This document shows, piece by piece, positions 1-5,836 of a stretch of 14,830 nt of DNA. Numbering within the stretch: the first letter of the stretch is position 1; each line of letters begins with the position of its first letter. The notes beneath the pieces are model-generated. The model was not told the origin of the DNA and made no database searches. It was given only the letters and a program-made list of their open reading frames with translations. The stretch is from Damh-18 sp036275695 (GTDB taxonomy: Bacteria > Patescibacteriota > Minisyncoccia > Phycocordibacterales > UBA918): assembly GCA_036275695.1 (NCBI GenBank), contig DASUDI010000032.1, forward strand, positions 1 through 14,830, written 5' to 3'. Both the position numbers and the translations under genes were made by a program.

Positions 1-1
1 A

Positions 2-100
2 TGCAGTGCCCCTCAAGGTTACAACCACTGCACCATTGGAGACTCCCTGCAACACGTGTCGCTGATTCAAGGTAATTTAAGTTTTCAAATATGCCCCTGA
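2..100 (+). other. possible C-terminal tail of an unidentified CDS
   Basis: One plus-strand frame is open from the window edge to a TGA at 98-100 (about 32 codons, ending in residues SFQICP). A second frame is also open for 20 codons to a TGA near 63, so the choice is uncertain. Nothing is recognised. It lies left of a likely recombination junction near 147 and may be the end of a gene from outside the window. Confidence 0.2.
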
Positions 101-146
101 GATTAGAAACATGCCCGTACCCTTGGTTTGTTTTCGAACACTGTAA

Positions 147-431
147 GGTACCCCTTTCACAGTGATAAATAACATCACAAAAGAAGTACATTTGATTGAG
201 GTTAAATATCGAGCAAGGTTTACAGAACAGAACGTTTTGGATATCGCAGAACGAATGAGTAGAAATTGGAATCCATCATACCTATTTTTAGCGAGTGAGG
301 ACGGCTTTTATTTTGGAGAAGTGAAGTCTTTGGTTGAAAGTGGGGGAGAGATAAAGAGACTTAGGCATCCTCAAATTCCTACTGAGACACAAGCTGAGTT
401 TTTGAAAATACTCAACGATTTTGAAGGTTAA
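147..431 (+). pseudogene. 3' remnant of a PD-(D/E)XK nuclease-like gene
   Basis: The frame opens at GGTACC (147-152) right after an in-frame TAA at 144-146 and runs to a TAA at 429-431. A GTG at 162 could serve as start (89 aa), but no proper start region is seen. The peptide reads KEVHLIEVKYR near its beginning; a hydrophobic strand ending in E-V-K is the usual second half of the PD-(D/E)XK nuclease core. The preceding Glu helix and the Asp strand, normally 30-60 residues upstream, are missing, which is why I call this a 5'-truncated gene rather than a short intact one. The rest (ERMSRNWNPSYLFLASEDG, then a C-terminal helix) is compatible with the second half of such a fold. A strong terminator follows directly. 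Function as a nuclease is inferred from the single motif; it is probably not active. Confidence 0.5.
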
Positions 432-438
432 TCAAATT

Positions 439-474
439 AAACAAAAACAACCTCGAATGAGGTTGTTTTTGTTT
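439..474. terminator. bidirectional intrinsic terminator
   Basis: A perfect 16-bp inverted repeat (left arm 439-454, right arm 459-474) with loop GAAT. The arms begin and end in A-rich and T-rich tracts, so it can stop transcription on both strands. It follows the nuclease-like remnant by 7 nt. Confidence 0.85.
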
Positions 475-509
475 AGCTAGACCGAGCCTTCTCGCGCTAG
501 CCCTAAAAG

Positions 510-528
510 GGGCGGCTATCGGGAATCG
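510..528 (-). repeat. 19-bp copy of the tRNA-His 3' end (att-like)
   Basis: The sequence gggcggctatcgggaatcg occurs here and again at 710-728, where it covers the 3' acceptor and half of the T arm of tRNA-His. The copies are in the same orientation and exactly 200 bp apart. Homology ends sharply on both sides. A direct repeat of a tRNA 3' end is the usual footprint of integrase-mediated insertion. The 181 bp between the copies contain no gene I can support, so this could also be a degraded tandem tRNA. Confidence 0.6.
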
Positions 529-673
529 GTCAGGAATCAATTGAAAATATATTCGCAAGCTCATTATTTTCATATCGTTCACGACCCTACCTCGGCTCTC
601 TCTTTCTCCGCTCCGCTTCGAAATTCACATGAGCCTGCGGTCTTCGATTTCCGATGGCCACTCCAAACAGCAA

Positions 674-701
674 CAACCCCAAAGCTTTCGCTTTGGGGTT
701 G
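674..701 (-). terminator. stem-loop terminator after tRNA-His
   Basis: A 12-bp perfect inverted repeat, arms 674-685 and 690-701, with a TTTC loop, 9 bp downstream of the tRNA-His 3' end on the minus strand. The T-run after the stem is weak (the minus strand reads CTGTTTGG), so it may act as an RNA 3'-end processing stem as well. Confidence 0.6.
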
Positions 702-710
702 GCTGATTTG

Positions 711-782
711 GGCGGCTATCGGGAATCGAACCCGAGATTTCAGTGCCACAAACTGACGTGTTACCTCTACACCATAGTCGCC
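711..782 (-). tRNA. tRNA-His (GUG)
   Basis: The minus strand folds as a tRNA: anticodon stem TCAGT/ACTGA around loop TTGTGGC gives anticodon GTG; the T loop is TTCGATT with stem TCGGG/CCCGA. The first base at 782 is an extra G that pairs with C73, the identity element of tRNA-His; the acceptor is then GCGACTA/TAGCCGC with one A-C mismatch. The variable loop is 4 nt. CCA is not encoded. Confidence 0.93.
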
Positions 783-795
783 ATGGGGTGGCATA

Positions 796-824
796 GTTAT
801 AGCGGTTTTTAAGTAAATTGTCGA
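796..824 (-). promoter_or_regulatory. tRNA-His promoter (TCGACA-17-TATAAC)
   Basis: On the minus strand a -35 hexamer TCGACA (819-824) and a -10 hexamer TATAAC (796-801) are 17 bp apart, 13 nt upstream of the tRNA. Five of six -35 bases and five of six -10 bases match the sigma-70 consensus. Confidence 0.55.
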
Positions 825-849
825 GTGCTTGTATCGTGTGTGACGTACC

Positions 850-1287
850 TTATATAAACCGCACTCCCTCATCAAACACACGTCCCTCTCGCCACGCGCG
901 CCCAAAAGCCTCTGGCAATATATGAAATGTCTCATGAGGAGATACCCATGAAACCTCCGCTATTTCATGGGCATGAGTTTTCTCGCGCTCTTCATGTCGC
1001 ACAAACTCTTCCCCGTTGGTAACTTCAAAAAAGAATTCTATCGACTGCGTGCCCTCGTGCGGCACCAATGTATGTACGTACAACAAACGACCGATTGCCG
1101 GCGATATGCCCAACTCTTCCTTAATTTCACGCACCATACATTCTTGTGGATTTTCTCCATATTCTAAATGTCCACCTGGGAGCGCGTAAAAATCTGCCCC
1201 AATATCTTGGTGTTTGTGCCTCACTACCAGTAGTTTATTATTATGTACCAATACACCTCGACATCGAATTTTACAGTGATATGCCAT
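850..1287 (-). CDS. Nudix hydrolase (MutT-like)
   Basis: A 145-residue single-domain Nudix protein. The Nudix box GX5EX7REUXEEXGU is complete: G39, E45, R53, E54, E57, E58 and G60 (from ATG at 1287), in the context LPGGHLEYGE and REIKEELGI. This loop-helix binds the divalent metal that hydrolyses a nucleoside diphosphate linked to another moiety; the exact substrate cannot be read from the sequence. An in-frame GTG at 1293 would add two residues, but the ATG at 1287 is preferred because a perfect TATAAT ends 8 nt upstream, which would give a transcript starting at or next to the ATG. It is a single-gene unit facing tRNA-His. Family assignment is firm; a house-cleaning role on oxidised or damaged nucleotides is inference. 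Confidence 0.88.
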   Translation of the reverse strand: MAYHCKIRCRGVLVHNNKLLVVRHKHQDIGADFYALPGGHLEYGENPQECMVREIKEELGISPAIGRLLYVHTLVPHEGTQSIEFFFEVTNGEEFVRHEEREKTHAHEIAEVSWVSPHETFHILPEAFGRAWREGRVFDEGVRFI

Positions 1288-1295
1288 AGTCACTC

Positions 1296-1301
1296 ATTAT
1301 A
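1296..1301 (-). promoter_or_regulatory. -10 box of a near-leaderless Nudix gene
   Basis: TATAAT on the minus strand with 8 nt between it and the ATG at 1287. Transcription starting about 7 nt after the -10 box would leave essentially no 5' leader. No convincing -35 is visible. Confidence 0.6.
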
Positions 1302-1391
1302 CTTAATCTAACAGTAAAGTTCTATAATCTTATTTTCTACACATAGTAAGCGTATTCACCGTTTGTGCGCTGCATAAATATTTTTTCTCAT

Positions 1392-1433
1392 AAAATAAAA
1401 AACACCATTCTCATGAATGGTGTTTTTTATTTT
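1392..1433. terminator. bidirectional terminator after tRNA-Leu
   Basis: A 19-bp perfect inverted repeat, arms 1392-1410 and 1415-1433, loop TCAT, with A-rich outer left arm and T-rich outer right arm. It ends the minus-strand tRNA-Leu transcript, whose 3' end is at 1435. The stretch from 1302 to 1391 holds nothing else I can identify. Confidence 0.85.
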
Positions 1434-1434
1434 G

Positions 1435-1518
1435 TGCTCAGGACTGGACTTGAACCAGCATGCCCGTGAAGGCGCTACCACCTCAAGGTAGTGCGTCTAC
1501 CAATTTCGCCACCTGAGC
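1435..1518 (-). tRNA. tRNA-Leu (GAG)
   Basis: The minus strand gives acceptor GCTCAGG/CCTGAGC with A73, D arm with TTGGTAGA, anticodon stem CTACC/GGTAG with loop TTGAGGT (anticodon GAG), a long class II variable arm, and T loop TTCAAGT. CCA is not encoded. The 84-nt length and long variable arm fit leucine tRNAs. Confidence 0.94.
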
Positions 1519-1543
1519 AACTACTTACAAAGTAAGTTATCCT

Positions 1544-1571
1544 ATTCTAGGGATTTTTTAGGTAAATGCAA
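1544..1571 (-). promoter_or_regulatory. tRNA-Leu promoter (TTGCAT-16-TAGAAT)
   Basis: Minus-strand -35 TTGCAT (1566-1571) and -10 TAGAAT (1544-1549), spacer 16 bp. The 25-nt leader before the tRNA contains a small hairpin ACTTAC-TTT-GTAAGT. The same hexamer and spacing recur at tRNA-Val and tRNA-Ser. Confidence 0.6.
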
Positions 1572-1586
1572 GTTTTAGAGGGATGT

Positions 1587-1616
1587 AAAAAACGCGCGCC
1601 CTTCGGGCGCGTTTTT
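1587..1616 (-). terminator. rplS terminator
   Basis: A GC-rich stem CGCGCC/GGCGCG closing a CTTCG loop, followed on the minus strand by a run of T (A tract 1587-1592 on the plus strand). It lies just after the rplS stop codon at 1627. Confidence 0.8.
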
Positions 1617-1626
1617 TATTTCTAAA

Positions 1627-2205
1627 TTATTTTACTTCTGATGGAGTTGCGTCGGCGGTCTCTGCTACTTCGGGCGTTACTTCGGTTTCAGGAGTTACCG
1701 CAACCTCTGCCTCTGCCTTCGCTTTTGCTTCTGCTTCTGCTTCTTTTGCAGCCGCTTCTTCCGCAACGCGTTTTGCCTCTTCCGCTGCCTTCTTTTCACG
1801 TTCGAGTTTCATCTCAGTCTCAGATTCTGAGGCGACATTCATGAGGCGCATACGACGCATCTGGCGCTTAATTTCGCGCGCCACTTTCTCACGGATAAAG
1901 TACAATTTCGCGCGACGCGTGGTACTGCGACGTACGATTTCAATCTTATCAATAAGTGGTGAATAGAGTGGGTAAATTCGTTCTACACCAATGCCGTCCA
2001 CGGTCTTTCGTACGGTAAACGTTGCTCCCGCCTCACTCCCATGCTTGCGCGCAAGCACAAGACCTTCAAACACCTGGATTCGTGTCTTTCCTTTATCTTG
2101 AATCTTTTGGTGCACGCGCACGGTGTCACCCGCCTTGATACCAAGATTTTTGCGATCTTCCATATTTACGGAAGAAATGGTAATTCCTGCTGTTACTGAA
2201 TTCAT
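1627..2205 (-). CDS. rplS: 50S ribosomal protein L19 with long acidic/basic tail
   Basis: L19 sits at the interface of the two ribosomal subunits. Residues 1-115 match the family: IKAGDTVRVHQKI, then IQVFEGLVLARKHG, FTVRKTVDGIGVERIYPLYSP and the basic end RRSTTRRAKLYFIRE. Normal bacterial L19 is about 115 residues; this one has 192. The extra C-terminal 77 residues are almost wholly Ala, Glu, Lys, Val, Thr and Pro (about 125-165 likely a single charged helix, then a TPE/TPS-rich end), with no recognisable domain. The tail is encoded in frame with no sign of frameshift, so it is part of the protein. The start at 2205 is supported by TATTAT 7 nt upstream, implying a leaderless message and a promoter separate from the rluD operon 74 nt upstream. 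Confidence 0.95.
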   Translation of the reverse strand: MNSVTAGITISSVNMEDRKNLGIKAGDTVRVHQKIQDKGKTRIQVFEGLVLARKHGSEAGATFTVRKTVDGIGVERIYPLYSPLIDKIEIVRRSTTRRAKLYFIREKVAREIKRQMRRMRLMNVASESETEMKLEREKKAAEEAKRVAEEAAAKEAEAEAKAKAEAEVAVTPETEVTPEVAETADATPSEVK

Positions 2206-2212
2206 ACTATAA

Positions 2213-2218
2213 ATAATA
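2213..2218 (-). promoter_or_regulatory. -10 box of rplS
   Basis: TATTAT on the minus strand, 7 nt before the rplS ATG. No clear -35. It lies in the 74-nt spacer between rluD and rplS. Confidence 0.5.
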
Positions 2219-2279
2219 ACTTATGTGCGTGTGCACCTTAGCCTTAAAAAGCGTGCTGTACTGTAACATGAGAATGACA

Positions 2280-3002
2280 TTATCGCAACAACGCCTCCGC
2301 GCGTGCAAAATCCGCTGGAATACGTGCTTCAAATGTACGAACTTCTCCTTGTGGGAGGGTAAGCGTGAGACGATACGCATGTAGCGCGAGCCGAGTAAAT
2401 CCAAGTGAATTTTTCATAAGGAACGATTTCCCCGCATAGAGTACATCATGTACGACAGGATGTCCGATGCTCTTCATGTGCACACGTATCTGGTGCGTGC
2501 GTCCTGTCTTTGGCTCTACGCGTAGATATGCGTATCCACCACCCTGCGCAAGACACTCCCACTCAGTGCGCGCGGGACGCAAAAGACCCTTTGCCCCCCG
2601 CTCTGCTGAACGCAACCTAAAATCACGCGCACTTCTTCCAATTGCACGATCTATGCTCCCCCATCTATCTTTCATGGTGCCGTACACAAACGCGCGATAT
2701 TCCTTTTTTGCGAGTCGGTCATGAAATTGCGCTTTAAGGTGCATGAAAGCATCTTGTGTTTTAGCGAGTACTAATACACCCGAGGTATCACGATCAAGTC
2801 GGTGCACTACTCCTGAACGTTCAAGAGGAATGCCATCTGGGGTGTGTCCTACCTCGCCTACACCGCGCGCCTTCGGCGCGCGGTGTAGCAACCAATCCAC
2901 CACCGTCTCTCCCTCACTCCTTCCGTCCTCATGTACCACAATACCTGATGGCTTATCAACAACCACCACACCATCATCTTCATAAAGTACTTCTATATGC
3001 AT
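2280..3002 (-). CDS. RluA-family 23S rRNA pseudouridine synthase (RluD-like)
   Basis: A 240-residue pseudouridine synthase that isomerises uridine in RNA. The catalytic motif GVVHRLDRDTSGVLVLAKT places the nucleophile Asp at residue 70. The later RTHQIRVHMKSIGHPVVHD motif is also diagnostic of the RluA family. The N-terminal S4 RNA-binding domain of RluD is absent, so this is the short RluA-type architecture and the exact target uridine is not certain. It is the last gene of an acyP-uppS-rluD operon, starting 3 nt after the uppS stop. Purine-rich sequence AGGAGG lies about 15 nt before the ATG, inside the end of uppS, too far to be an ideal ribosome site. A 14-bp perfect inverted repeat interrupts the coding region at 2858-2888, within a loop (LLHRAPKARGVGEVGH) that looks like a small insertion. 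Confidence 0.92.
   Translation of the reverse strand: MHIEVLYEDDGVVVVDKPSGIVVHEDGRSEGETVVDWLLHRAPKARGVGEVGHTPDGIPLERSGVVHRLDRDTSGVLVLAKTQDAFMHLKAQFHDRLAKKEYRAFVYGTMKDRWGSIDRAIGRSARDFRLRSAERGAKGLLRPARTEWECLAQGGGYAYLRVEPKTGRTHQIRVHMKSIGHPVVHDVLYAGKSFLMKNSLGFTRLALHAYRLTLTLPQGEVRTFEARIPADFARAEALLR
2858..2888. repeat. 14-bp perfect palindrome inside rluD
   Basis: Arms 2858-2871 and 2875-2888 are exact reverse complements around a 3-nt TTC loop. The arm contains the string CGCGCGCC followed by TTCGG, closely like the rplS terminator stem at 1593-1612. It codes in frame for part of HRAPKARG. A stem this stable inside a coding region is unusual. Confidence 0.75.
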
Positions 3003-3005
3003 ATC

Positions 3006-3695
3006 CTATGATCCCTTCCTCCTAACGCGTGTTCCATACTCCTCTAAAATACTACGTAGCGTTGCTTCTTCAAAATCAGGCCAGTACGCATCTATGAAGA
3101 AAAATTCACTGTACGCGCTTTGCCACAAAAGAAAATTAGAAATGCGATGCTCACCACTCGTTCGCACAATAATGTCGGGGTCAGGCATACCCGCGGTCCA
3201 CAAAAATTTCTCAAACGTCTCCTCAGTCACCATCTCACCGCCCGCAATGGCACGATTTACCGCATCCACGATTTCAGCACGCCCTCCGTACGAAATAGCA
3301 ATCCACACTGAAAGTTCTGGCTCTGCGTGGTGTGAGTTCTTCAAACTCTCAATTTCGTTTTGCAGTGTCTGAGAAAGTCGATGTGTTTCTCCAATGATAT
3401 GAATATTTATTTTTTCAGAACGTGCTTCGTTTTCTATACGTAATTCACGAATACCTTTTTCGAGTAGTCCCATAATATGCCCCACCTCCTCCACACTTCT
3501 ATTCCAGTTTTCAGTTGAAAATGCGTAGCAGACCATGTGCGGAATATGCGCTTTATAGACCGCGTCAATGGTCGCTTTAATAGCCTCATATCCTTTTTGG
3601 TGCCCCACGAGACTCGTAAGACCGCGCGCCTTTGCCCACCGCCGATTACCGTCCATTATAAAGCCGATGCATTGTATATCTGTTGTCTGCTCCAT
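3006..3695 (-). CDS. uppS: isoprenyl transferase (undecaprenyl diphosphate synthase-like)
   Basis: A cis-prenyltransferase that condenses isopentenyl diphosphate units onto an allylic diphosphate to make the polyprenyl carrier lipid for cell-wall and surface-glycan synthesis. The signature IGFIMDGNRRWAKARG lies at residues 10-25, with the Mg-binding catalytic Asp at residue 15. Further motifs are YAFSTENWNRS, IAISYGGRAEIVDA, the diphosphate-binding RTSGEHRISNFLLWQ, and AYWPDFEE near the C-terminus. Length 229 is normal to slightly short. It begins 2 nt after the acyP stop and ends 3 nt before rluD, so the three genes almost certainly share one message. Whether the product is C55 or another chain length cannot be seen. 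Confidence 0.95.
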   Translation of the reverse strand: MEQTTDIQCIGFIMDGNRRWAKARGLTSLVGHQKGYEAIKATIDAVYKAHIPHMVCYAFSTENWNRSVEEVGHIMGLLEKGIRELRIENEARSEKINIHIIGETHRLSQTLQNEIESLKNSHHAEPELSVWIAISYGGRAEIVDAVNRAIAGGEMVTEETFEKFLWTAGMPDPDIIVRTSGEHRISNFLLWQSAYSEFFFIDAYWPDFEEATLRSILEEYGTRVRRKGS

Positions 3696-3697
3696 AG

Positions 3698-3976
3698 TTA
3701 TGATGACTGTATGTTAAACGTATCAAATACCTTCTTTGCAGTACGCCACTCTACCACCACAGCATCAACGCGCGCAAGCACTGAGCCTTCATGCGCAACC
3801 TCAATGCTTGCGCGAAGCATTTCAGGAGTCCCCTGCAACACCATTTCCACCTCCCCATTCGACATATTCCGTATCCACCCCACAAGCCCATATTCCTTTG
3901 CGTACGCATCGATAAAGTCCCGATACCCCACACCTTGCACCTTTCCCTGTACTACGCAGTATATTTCAGTAGGCAT
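3698..3976 (-). CDS. acyP: acylphosphatase
   Basis: A 92-residue acylphosphatase, the usual length for this small alpha/beta enzyme, which hydrolyses carboxyl-phosphate bonds such as acetyl phosphate. The signature GKVQGVGYRDF (residues 11-21) supplies the phosphate-binding loop and catalytic Arg19; GLVGWIRNMSNGEVEMVLQG (residues 30-49) supplies catalytic Asn37. Both key residues are present. It is the first gene of the acyP-uppS-rluD operon. TATACT lies 7 nt upstream of the ATG at 3976, so the message is probably leaderless. The genome partner uppS has no obvious biochemical link to it; the association may just be packing. Confidence 0.94.
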   Translation of the reverse strand: MPTEIYCVVQGKVQGVGYRDFIDAYAKEYGLVGWIRNMSNGEVEMVLQGTPEMLRASIEVAHEGSVLARVDAVVVEWRTAKKVFDTFNIQSS

Positions 3977-3983
3977 GCGTGTA

Positions 3984-3989
3984 AGTATA
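3984..3989 (-). promoter_or_regulatory. -10 box of the acyP-uppS-rluD operon
   Basis: TATACT on the minus strand, 7 nt before the acyP ATG; divergent from the tRNA-Val promoter about 45 bp away. Confidence 0.6.
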
Positions 3990-4010
3990 ACCCATTTCTA
4001 GTCAGGATAG

Positions 4011-4038
4011 TTGCATTATGTGTTTTTTTCGCTATACT
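4011..4038 (+). promoter_or_regulatory. tRNA-Val promoter (TTGCAT-16-TATACT)
   Basis: -35 TTGCAT (4011-4016) and -10 TATACT (4033-4038), spacer 16 bp, 15 nt before the tRNA. Confidence 0.7.
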
Positions 4039-4053
4039 TGCGGGTACGCATAA

Positions 4054-4126
4054 GGGCGGTTAGCTCAGTTGGTAGAGCAGCTCGTTTACACCGAGAAGGT
4101 CGGGGGTTCAAGTCCCTCACCGCCCA
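4054..4126 (+). tRNA. tRNA-Val (UAC)
   Basis: Acceptor GGGCGGT/ACCGCCC with A73; D arm GCTCAGTTGGTAGAGC; anticodon stem GCTCG/CGAGA around loop TTTACAC gives anticodon TAC; T arm with TTCAAGT loop. The outermost anticodon-stem pair (27-43) is a G-A mismatch. CCA is not encoded. Confidence 0.94.
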
Positions 4127-4131
4127 CTCGT

Positions 4132-4156
4132 AAAAACTTGCCGTTTGCAAGTTTTT
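4132..4156 (+). terminator. terminator after tRNA-Val
   Basis: Arms AAAAACTTGC (4132-4141) and GCAAGTTTTT (4147-4156), loop CGTTT, followed by more T. Directly after the tRNA. From 4157 to the zwf promoter nothing else is seen. Confidence 0.85.
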
Positions 4157-4255
4157 TTATTTTTGCAATAAGTGCAGTAGAACATGATTATTCACTATCT
4201 ACGCTAAGTGTCGTGCTATTGTTGAAATTTAATATCCACATTCTTTATTTGGGGG

Positions 4256-4261
4256 TATGAT
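4256..4261 (+). promoter_or_regulatory. -10 box of zwf
   Basis: TATGAT 8 nt before the zwf ATG; no matching -35 at the usual distance. Suggests a leaderless transcript. Confidence 0.55.
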
Positions 4262-4269
4262 GGTATATC

Positions 4270-5688
4270 ATGCAAGATTATACAAAAGCACCCACCGCAA
4301 TCGTTATACTTGGCGCAACCGGCAACCTTGCGGAAACAAAATTACTACCTGCACTTTTTGATCTCTATCTTCAAAAAAAACTACCTGGCACATTTCGTAT
4401 TATAGGACTATCGCGCAAAAATCTTACCTCAGAAACATATCGACAATTTGTGCAATCATGTGTAGCATTCAGACATTCACACTACACACCGCACGCACTC
4501 ACAGATTTTTGTAATCACCTCTATTATTTATCTGGTGATTTCGATGACGAGGATGCGTACGCACACATAAAAGAAGCCCTCATCTCATTCGACACTGAGT
4601 ACGCCCTCTGTTCACATAAATTATTTTATCTTGCGGTACCACCAAGTCTCTACAGCACCATATTTAATTTCCTCAAAATGAGCAACATGATGTCACTCTG
4701 TGACGGAAGTGATTCTTGGTCACGTATTCTCGTGGAAAAACCATTTGGAAATGATCTCATTACTGCTGAGATGCTTGAAAAACAATTGTGCGATAATTTT
4801 TCCGAAGATCAAATTTATCGCATTGACCACTATCTCGCAAAAGATGCTATCGAAAACATTCTCTCGCTACGGTTTGCAAATAGTATTTTGTCTGACTCAT
4901 GGAATGGAACCAAGATTGAACATATTTCAATTCGGCTCTTTGAGTCGCAAGATGTCTCCACGCGTGGCGCATTCTATGATCAGATTGGAGCGCTGAGGGA
5001 TGTGGGGCAAAATCACATTCTTCAAATACTCGCCCTACTGACCATGAATGCCACAGACCTCCACGACACTGATGCAATACGAAAAAATCGCCTGGATGCA
5101 ATTCGGTCACTCACAACACATGAAACTGATCTACGGATTCGAGGACAATATATCGGATATCGTGAAACACCAGGAGTAAATCCAGAAAGTAGCACCGAAA
5201 CTTATTTCAAGATTGAAACGCGCATCGATAGCGATATATGGAATGATGTCAAGGTTACCCTTGAATCAGGTAAGGCGCTCCACGAATCATGTACCGAAGC
5301 AGTCATTACATTTCGCCCCACTGAAACGTGCGTGTGCGGAGCAGAGAGCTCTGCCCACGCACATCGCAATACTCTTCGCATTATGTTTTCTCCACAACAG
5401 AGTATACAACTCACTATGTGGGTAAAAGAGCCTGGTTTTTCGTACAAACTGCACAAACGAACTTTAGTACTTGCCGAAGAAAAAACTGATATCTTTCGTT
5501 CACCCGAAGCCTACGAGCGTGTACTCTATGACTGTATCATAGGTGATCAAACAAGATTTGTAAGTGGGGCTGAAATCAGTGCTTCGTGGAAATTTATTAT
5601 GCCTATACTTAATTCTTTTGCATTCACTCCACTTCACACCTATCAAAAAGGTACCGCTGGTCCATCACCAGATATCTGCACAGAATAA
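4270..5688 (+). CDS. zwf: glucose-6-phosphate 1-dehydrogenase
   Basis: Oxidises glucose 6-phosphate to 6-phosphogluconolactone with NAD(P)+, the entry to the oxidative pentose phosphate route. The N-terminal dinucleotide fold shows VILGATGNLAETKLLPALF (residues 12-30), matching the family GASGDLA-K-PAL pattern. The substrate-binding and catalytic signature YRIDHYLAKD is at residues 183-192, and ALRDVGQNHILQILAL (around residue 240) carries the catalytic His. VEKPFGND is the usual linker. Length 472 is in the normal range. The changes DHYLAKD for the common DHYLGKE and Asn for Asp in the GDL motif are modest. No lactonase or 6-phosphogluconate dehydrogenase gene is adjacent, so it is a stand-alone unit. 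The start is set by TATGAT 8 nt upstream. A shared terminator with tRNA-Arg follows. Confidence 0.93.
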   Translation: MQDYTKAPTAIVILGATGNLAETKLLPALFDLYLQKKLPGTFRIIGLSRKNLTSETYRQFVQSCVAFRHSHYTPHALTDFCNHLYYLSGDFDDEDAYAHIKEALISFDTEYALCSHKLFYLAVPPSLYSTIFNFLKMSNMMSLCDGSDSWSRILVEKPFGNDLITAEMLEKQLCDNFSEDQIYRIDHYLAKDAIENILSLRFANSILSDSWNGTKIEHISIRLFESQDVSTRGAFYDQIGALRDVGQNHILQILALLTMNATDLHDTDAIRKNRLDAIRSLTTHETDLRIRGQYIGYRETPGVNPESSTETYFKIETRIDSDIWNDVKVTLESGKALHESCTEAVITFRPTETCVCGAESSAHAHRNTLRIMFSPQQSIQLTMWVKEPGFSYKLHKRTLVLAEEKTDIFRSPEAYERVLYDCIIGDQTRFVSGAEISASWKFIMPILNSFAFTPLHTYQKGTAGPSPDICTE

Positions 5689-5693
5689 AAAAC

Positions 5694-5711
5694 TTCGATT
5701 CCTCGGACCAA
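5694..5711 (+). repeat. tRNA-Arg 3'-end-like fragment, inverted
   Basis: TTCGATTCCTCGGACCAA here matches the T loop, T stem and CCA end of tRNA-Arg(UCU), which lies on the opposite strand about 40 bp away; the middle of the acceptor is missing. Together with the terminator this makes a roughly 74-bp imperfect palindrome (5694-5767). Confidence 0.6.
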
Positions 5712-5712
5712 C

Positions 5713-5741
5713 ACAAAGCCAGACGCAAGGTCTGGCTTTGT
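5713..5741. terminator. shared terminator of zwf and tRNA-Arg(UCU)
   Basis: A 12-bp perfect stem, arms 5713-5724 and 5730-5741, loop GCAAG, between converging zwf and tRNA-Arg. Its arms and loop are identical (in reverse complement) to those of the terminator after tRNA-Arg(GCG) at 14493-14521. Confidence 0.75.
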
Positions 5742-5744
5742 TCT

Positions 5745-5819
5745 TGGTGCCCCCACGAGGAATCGAACCTCGATCAACGGCTTAGAAGTCCGCAGTTTTA
5801 TCCATTAAACTATGGGGAC
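5745..5819 (-). tRNA. tRNA-Arg (UCU)
   Basis: Minus strand: acceptor GTCCCCA/TGGGGGC, A73 and an encoded CCA (5745-5747); D arm GTTTAATGGATAAAAC; anticodon loop CTTCTAA gives TCT; T arm CGAGG-TTCGATT-CCTCG. The innermost anticodon-stem pair (31-39) is A-G, a mismatch. No own promoter is evident: the pil operon ends 17 nt upstream, with a 7-bp stem (5823-5829/5838-5844) between them, so it may be processed from the pil transcript. Confidence 0.92.
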
Positions 5820-5836
5820 GAGCACCGTAGTGTAGT

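Noticed and set aside
541..935. Open frames on both strands covering 541-756 and 579-935
   Set aside because: They run through tRNA-His or its terminator and contain no protein-like pattern; the second also overlaps the end of the Nudix gene.
2467..2985. Long plus-strand open frames over rluD and others over zwf and pilM
   Set aside because: They are the reverse or shifted frames of clear genes, with low-complexity composition and no start signals.
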